A stretch of 17,671 nucleotides of DNA from Desulfobacterales bacterium CG23_combo_of_CG06-09_8_20_14_all_52_9 (GTDB lineage: Bacteria; Desulfobacterota; Desulfobacteria; Desulfobacterales; UBA2156): NCBI GenBank assembly GCA_002771315.1, contig PCSF01000095.1, forward strand, positions 1 through 17,671, given 5' to 3'. Under the pieces are notes generated by a model. That model made no database searches. It saw only the letters and a program-made list of their open reading frames with translations, and was not told where the DNA came from. Numbering within the stretch: the first letter of the stretch is position 1; every line of letters begins with the position of its first letter. A program made the position numbers and the translations under genes. Of this stretch, positions 14,125 to 17,671 are shown piece by piece.

Positions 14125-15252
14125 TTGAAAGAGACAAACGGCATGACTGCAAACTCCCACCATCTGTCGGCCGGTCACGACCCTGGAAAAGCTCACCAGG
14201 ATATGGGGTCCGGCCCGCGATTGGTGGCGTGGGAGATCACGCGCAATTGCAACCTCGCCTGCGTCCATTGCCGGGCGTCGGCCACCTCCGGGCCTTACAG
14301 CGGTGAGCTTGACACCGATGCCGCCCTCACGTTGGTAAACCAGATCGCCCGGACAGGAAGCCCCATCGTCATTTTAACGGGCGGAGAACCCCTTTTACGG
14401 AAAGACATTTTCGAGATCGCCGCTTATGGGACGAAAAAAGGGTTACGGATGGTCATGGCTCCCAACGGGACCCTCGTCACTGAGGAAATTGCCCGGAAAC
14501 TATCCGACTCCGGTATTAAACGGGTCAGCATCAGCCTGGATGGAGCATCTGCCGAAACCCACGACCGGTTCAGGGGGGTCGAGGGGGCATTCCAGGGGGC
14601 CCTGAGAGGTATCCGCCATATCCGGTCGGCGGGAATCGAGTTTCAAATCAACACCACCATCACCCAGATAAACCTCGACCAGATTCCCAAAATCCAGGAC
14701 CTGGCTGTCGAACTAGGAGCGGTGGCGCACCATATTTTCCTGCTGGTTCCCACCGGCCGAGGAAAATACATCGTGGATCGGGCCATCAGCGCCGACCAAT
14801 ACGAATCCACCCTGAACTGGTTTTATGACCAGCGGAGCCGAACCCCCCTGCAACTCAAAGCCACCTGCGCACCCCATTACTATAGGATCTTGAGGCAACG
14901 CGCCAAACAGGACGGAATCTCGGTGACTTTCCAGACCCATGGCCTCGACGCCGTCACCCGGGGATGTCTGGGCGGAGTAGGATTTTGCTTCATCTCCCAC
15001 CAAGGCATTGTCCAACCCTGCGGATTTCTGAACCTCAATTGCGGGGATGTTACAAAAAACCCTTTCCCCGAGATCTGGAATCACTCGGAAATATTTTTAT
15101 CCCTGCGCGATTTTGGCAAATTGAAAGGGAAATGCGGAGTTTGCGAATATCGGAAGGTCTGCGGCGGTTGCCGGGCCAGAGCCTTTGAGGCCACCGGCGA
15201 CTACCTTGCCGAAGAGCCGCTCTGCAACTACCTGCCGCGCTCTCTCTCCTGA
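14125..15252 (+). CDS. ahbD: Heme synthase AhbD (radical SAM, Fe-coproporphyrin III decarboxylase)
   Basis: 375 residues from TTG 14125, which has AGGAG 10 bases upstream; ATG 14143, without a clear site, is the alternative. AhbD converts two propionate groups of Fe-coproporphyrin III to vinyls, the final step of siroheme-dependent heme synthesis. The radical SAM motif is Cys42-x3-Cys46-x2-Cys49 (NCNLACVHCRAS), followed by LTGGEPLLRKDI, VMAPNGTLVT and SISLDGASAETHDRFRG. C-terminal cysteines (GCLGGVGFCF, QPCGFL, CGVCEYRKVCGGC, PLCNY) provide the auxiliary Fe-S cluster region typical of AhbD. The gene follows hemB by 7 bases and is surely co-transcribed with it. The pairing with ahbC and hemB separates it from other SPASM-type proteins such as NirJ, which it resembles. 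Confidence 0.9.
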   Translation: MKETNGMTANSHHLSAGHDPGKAHQDMGSGPRLVAWEITRNCNLACVHCRASATSGPYSGELDTDAALTLVNQIARTGSPIVILTGGEPLLRKDIFEIAAYGTKKGLRMVMAPNGTLVTEEIARKLSDSGIKRVSISLDGASAETHDRFRGVEGAFQGALRGIRHIRSAGIEFQINTTITQINLDQIPKIQDLAVELGAVAHHIFLLVPTGRGKYIVDRAISADQYESTLNWFYDQRSRTPLQLKATCAPHYYRILRQRAKQDGISVTFQTHGLDAVTRGCLGGVGFCFISHQGIVQPCGFLNLNCGDVTKNPFPEIWNHSEIFLSLRDFGKLKGKCGVCEYRKVCGGCRARAFEATGDYLAEEPLCNYLPRSLS

Positions 15253-15285
15253 CAATCCCATTTCTCTCCTCTTTTTATCAACAGC

Positions 15286-15314
15286 CGCAAAAAGAAAGTA
15301 TTGCACTTTTTGCG
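15286..15314. repeat. 9-bp inverted repeat between ahbD and the CBS gene
   Basis: CGCAAAAAG (15286-15294) and CTTTTTGCG (15306-15314) form a perfect 9-bp stem with an 11-base loop. It lies 34 bases after the ahbD stop and about 90 bases before the CBS gene. There is no T-tract directly after it, so it is a weak terminator candidate; it could be an operator or an RNA 3'-end stem. Confidence 0.4.
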
Positions 15315-15406
15315 CCATTGGTGTTTATTAGAGTCGGTCGCATCATTATCACTCCTTGCGCTCAAAGTCCGGACGGTCCCAGAACCCGGAATAAAAGGAA
15401 CACCCC

Positions 15407-16012
15407 ATGAAGATCAGCGAATTAATGATTCCGAATCCGATCACCATCACCGAAGAGGCCTCCATCCAGGATGCCATCTTCCTCATGAAGACCAACTCTA
15501 TCCGTCATCTTCCGGTTGTTTCCAGGGGCAAAGCGCTCAAAGGCTTCGTCACCCTGGCCGATCTGAAACAGGGCCTGATCCCTTCTATGGTAGGCGATCT
15601 TTCCCTTTCGGATCTGATGATCAAAGATCCCATCACCGTGGACCCCGATGACGACATCGAAATCGCTGCCCAGCGGATCTACAAAAACAAGATCGGGGGA
15701 ATTCCGGTGGTGAAAAAAAAGAGGTTGGTGGGGATCATCACGGAAAGCGACATCCTGCGCGCCTTCATCGATATGATGGGCTTTCTCAAGGCAAGCTCCC
15801 ACATCGACGTCACCATCAATGACGTACCCGGCCTGTTCCGAAAAGCTCTCGATACCATCAATGACGCAGGGGGCGATATCATCAGTATCGGTATGGGTGT
15901 TCAGCAAAAAGGAAAAAAAACATACTACTTTCGCCTTTCCCCCTGCAAGACCCAGCCCATCCGGATTGCACTGGAGGCCCAAGGTTTTACGGTCTTGACC
16001 GCAACGGATTAG
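15407..16012 (+). CDS. CBS-CBS-ACT domain protein, AcuB-like
   Basis: 201 residues. CBS domain 1 is at about 1-60 (MKISELMIPNPITITEEASI, IRHLPVVSRGKALKGFVTLADL). CBS domain 2 is at about 65-125 (LSDLMIKDPITVDPDDDIEI, GGIPVVKKKRLVGIITESDI). An ACT-like domain follows at about 132-201 (VTINDVPGLFRKALDTINDA, GGDIISIGMG). The pair of CBS domains should bind an adenine nucleotide and the ACT domain a small ligand, as in the AcuB family, so it is a likely ligand-responsive regulator. AAAAGGAA lies 6 bases before ATG 15407. It follows ahbD by 154 bases in the same direction and converges with the YchF-like gene 48 bases downstream. Its target is unknown; a link to the heme genes is only positional. 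Confidence 0.85.
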   Translation: MKISELMIPNPITITEEASIQDAIFLMKTNSIRHLPVVSRGKALKGFVTLADLKQGLIPSMVGDLSLSDLMIKDPITVDPDDDIEIAAQRIYKNKIGGIPVVKKKRLVGIITESDILRAFIDMMGFLKASSHIDVTINDVPGLFRKALDTINDAGGDIISIGMGVQQKGKKTYYFRLSPCKTQPIRIALEAQGFTVLTATD

Positions 16013-16060
16013 GCAGCACCTCCGAACCGCTGACCCTTCGGGACAGAATCTGCATCAATA

Positions 16061-17098
16061 TCATACATTGAACCGGATTTGAATAACATCCCCGTCTTGC
16101 ACTTTGTAGGTCTTGCCTTCTAAACGGACTGTGCCCCGCTTCCGGGCTTCCGGGAGGGATCCGGCTTCCATCAGATCCTTGTGGGCGATCACCTCAGCCC
16201 GAATGAATCCCTTCTTCATGTCGGTGTGAATGGTTCCGGCCGCATCCAGGGCACTGCCCCCTTTTTTCAAAGTCCATGCCCGGACCTCATCGCTGAGGAC
16301 CGTGAAAAAGGAAATCAGTCCTAAAAGGGTATAGGAGCGCCGGATGACCCGGCGGGCAGCGGATTCGAGAATTCCGAATCCCGATAAAAATTGCCGGGCT
16401 TCTGTCTCCTCCATCTGGGCGAGCTCTTGTTCGATCTTTCCTCGGATCGCCAGAGTCTCTTCTGAAAAAACCGAACCCGGCGGCAGCGCCGGGGATTCGG
16501 AATCATTTTCCCCATTGTTGAAGACCACGAGCATCGGTTTTGCGGAAAGGAGGGCATACCCTCTCAGGCGGATATGGGAAGCCAGTTCCGGGGCTTTTCT
16601 CAACGGCTGTCCGGTCTCCAGTTGCCGATGGCAGGCTTTCAGCAGGGCCGGTTCCTCCTCGTCGGGCTTTTTCCCCCGCTTTCGATCCGCCTCCAGGTGG
16701 TTGATGCGGTTTTCCAGAACGATGAGGTCATTCAGGGTAAGCTCCTGATCCAGCCTCGCAAAGTCCTCAAAGGGGGAAGGACCCGGAAGGCCCGGAAAAG
16801 AAAAATTCCGGAGCACATGAATGAGGGCGTCGCAATCCCGTATGCGGTTGCCGATCCCCTGGTCGTAAACCCGGTCCTGCTGATGAGGCCCAAGCTGCGG
16901 CAAAAAGTAGGTGACTTGGGCAAAAACCACCTTTTTGGGCTTGAAAATACCGGTCAAGTCATTGAGACGCTCATCCGGTACGCTGACGGTGCCGATCCGG
17001 TCCTGGCTTTTGTGACCGGGATCCTCCCAAGTATGGGTGAGGGCCTCAAAAACCATCGACTTGCCGGAGCCCGGAAGACCGATGATCCCGATTTTCAT
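16061..17098 (-). CDS. YchF/OLA1-type P-loop NTPase, divergent (DUF933/TGS C-terminus)
   Basis: 345 residues from ATG 17098, chosen because AAGGAGGT is 7 bases upstream; the frame reaches back to 17170 without a better site. The P-loop is GLPGSGKS (7-14). NNGEND (194-199) stands for the NxxE nucleotide-specificity motif typical of the ATP-preferring YchF group. The C-terminal domain is clearly YchF: FFTVLSDEVRAWTLKKGGSA, AAGTIHTDMKKGFIRAEVI and the TGS end GKTYKVQDGDVIQIRFNV. The G3 motif DxxG, normally DIAGLV, is missing: the corresponding strand reads VTYFLPQLGP (63-71). The region that follows (RIRDCDALIHVLRNF) is normal. YchF proteins bind ribosomes and take part in stress response; this looks like a subfamily member rather than the standard ychF, so no symbol is given. 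Confidence 0.85.
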   Translation of the reverse strand: MKIGIIGLPGSGKSMVFEALTHTWEDPGHKSQDRIGTVSVPDERLNDLTGIFKPKKVVFAQVTYFLPQLGPHQQDRVYDQGIGNRIRDCDALIHVLRNFSFPGLPGPSPFEDFARLDQELTLNDLIVLENRINHLEADRKRGKKPDEEEPALLKACHRQLETGQPLRKAPELASHIRLRGYALLSAKPMLVVFNNGENDSESPALPPGSVFSEETLAIRGKIEQELAQMEETEARQFLSGFGILESAARRVIRRSYTLLGLISFFTVLSDEVRAWTLKKGGSALDAAGTIHTDMKKGFIRAEVIAHKDLMEAGSLPEARKRGTVRLEGKTYKVQDGDVIQIRFNV

Positions 17099-17185
17099 GG
17101 GGCAGACCTCCTTTCCGGCTGTAAGGGATACCTCCGTTTCCGGCATACCCCATCTTTTGTCGGGGCGCAAGCCATGACCGGCATT

Positions 17186-17671
17186 TCACTTACGCCACGA
17201 AAATAAAGCCGCCCCGGCAACAAGGCATACGACTGCGATGGATATCAGCACGGTCAACTCAAGGGTCACTTCGCTAAGACCCGCTCCGTCGTTCATCACT
17301 TTTCGGGCGGCTTTGACCATGTGAGTAAGGGGTAGCGCTTTGGAAGCAAGCTTGATCCATTCGGGGGCGCTGTCGATGGAAAACCAGACCTCGGATAAAA
17401 ACATCATAGGCCAGGTGATAAAATTCAGGACTCCGTCTGTGAATTCTTCACTGGATCCCCTGGAGGCAAGCAGCAGCCCCAGGGCGCACATGCTCAGGCC
17501 TCCCACACCAAAGACGATGAAAAGGTCCGCGTAGGATCCTTCCACCGTAAAGGAAAAGAAGAGATTGCATCCGATCCAGACCACGGTAAGGGTGAAGATC
17601 AACAGGAAAAGGCGGGACAGGATCTGGGCTAAGAGGTATTCCAAGGCGGTGAGCGGCGTGGCGTGCAACCG
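17186..17671 (-). CDS. ABC-2 type transporter permease, 5' partial
   Basis: The frame is open to the window edge at 17671, so the start lies beyond it. The visible 161 codons begin in the middle of the family signature (RLHATPLTALEYLLAQILSR, compare the usual RLRATPL) and then show four hydrophobic segments: FLLIFTLTVVWIGCNLFF, LFIVFGVGGLSMCALGLLLA, NFITWPMMFLSEVWFSI and LISIAVVCLVAGAALFSW. PLTHMVKAARKVM between the last two is the typical C-terminal loop. It would be the membrane subunit of an efflux-type ABC exporter; the ATPase gene is presumably upstream, outside the window. It lies 87 bases before the YchF-like start on the same strand and need not be co-transcribed with it. Confidence 0.87.
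   Translation of the reverse strand, partial: RLHATPLTALEYLLAQILSRLFLLIFTLTVVWIGCNLFFSFTVEGSYADLFIVFGVGGLSMCALGLLLASRGSSEEFTDGVLNFITWPMMFLSEVWFSIDSAPEWIKLASKALPLTHMVKAARKVMNDGAGLSEVTLELTVLISIAVVCLVAGAALFSWRK

Noticed and set aside
15422..15982. 186-codon minus-strand frame opposite the CBS protein.
   Set aside because: Antisense shadow with a His/Asp-rich composition produced by the complementary codons.

Overview
The window looks like a chromosomal stretch from a sulfate-reducing deltaproteobacterium (Desulfobacterota, probably Desulfobacterales-like). The main reason is the cluster ahbC-hemB-ahbD, which belongs to the siroheme-dependent (alternative) heme pathway of sulfate reducers and some archaea. 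A Desulfobacterota-type hybrid sensor kinase, a YkgJ-family protein, an AcuB-like CBS protein and a divergent YchF fit this. The assignment rests on gene content read by eye, not on a database search.

Layout. (1) 1-2151: the 3' part of a hybrid histidine kinase (GAF tail, two PAS domains, HisKA, HATPase, receiver). (2) 2152-5459: a decayed, defence-island-like segment. It holds a non-coding stretch, a near-consensus sigma70 promoter, an excisionase-type HTH gene, a DUF3883 remnant with an in-frame amber codon, an intact DUF4062-HATPase-winged-helix gene translationally coupled to that remnant, a duplicated GGGGACA repeat block, and a RhuM remnant with an internal deletion. (3) 5509-7881, plus strand: an exported trypsin-like protease with a DUF4124 N-terminus, a methyltransferase remnant missing its Rossmann core, and an amidohydrolase. 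(4) 7870-9714, minus strand: a YkgJ-type cysteine-cluster gene whose start appears frameshifted, a 478-base intergenic region with a MITE-like inverted repeat, tandem palindromes and a good promoter, and a membrane-anchored TPR protein. (5) 9999-15252, plus strand: a ClpX-like AAA+ ATPase with a long C-terminal extension, then ahbC, hemB and ahbD. (6) 15407-16012: a CBS-CBS-ACT protein. (7) 16061-17671, minus strand: a YchF-like P-loop NTPase and the 3' end of an ABC-2 permease.

How genes work together. HemB makes porphobilinogen early in tetrapyrrole synthesis. AhbC and AhbD perform the last two steps of the alternative route (12,18-didecarboxysiroheme to Fe-coproporphyrin III to heme). The AhbA/AhbB decarboxylase is not in the window. 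The 2.8-5.5 kb segment reads as the wreck of a restriction/defence-type operon in which only the DUF4062-HATPase gene is clearly intact.

No tRNA, rRNA, CRISPR array or intact transposase was recognised. The features most worth a second look are the DUF4062-HATPase gene with its dead upstream partner, the GTTTCC-N4/5-GGAAAC palindromes, the ClpX-like paralog, and several broken genes in an otherwise housekeeping region.
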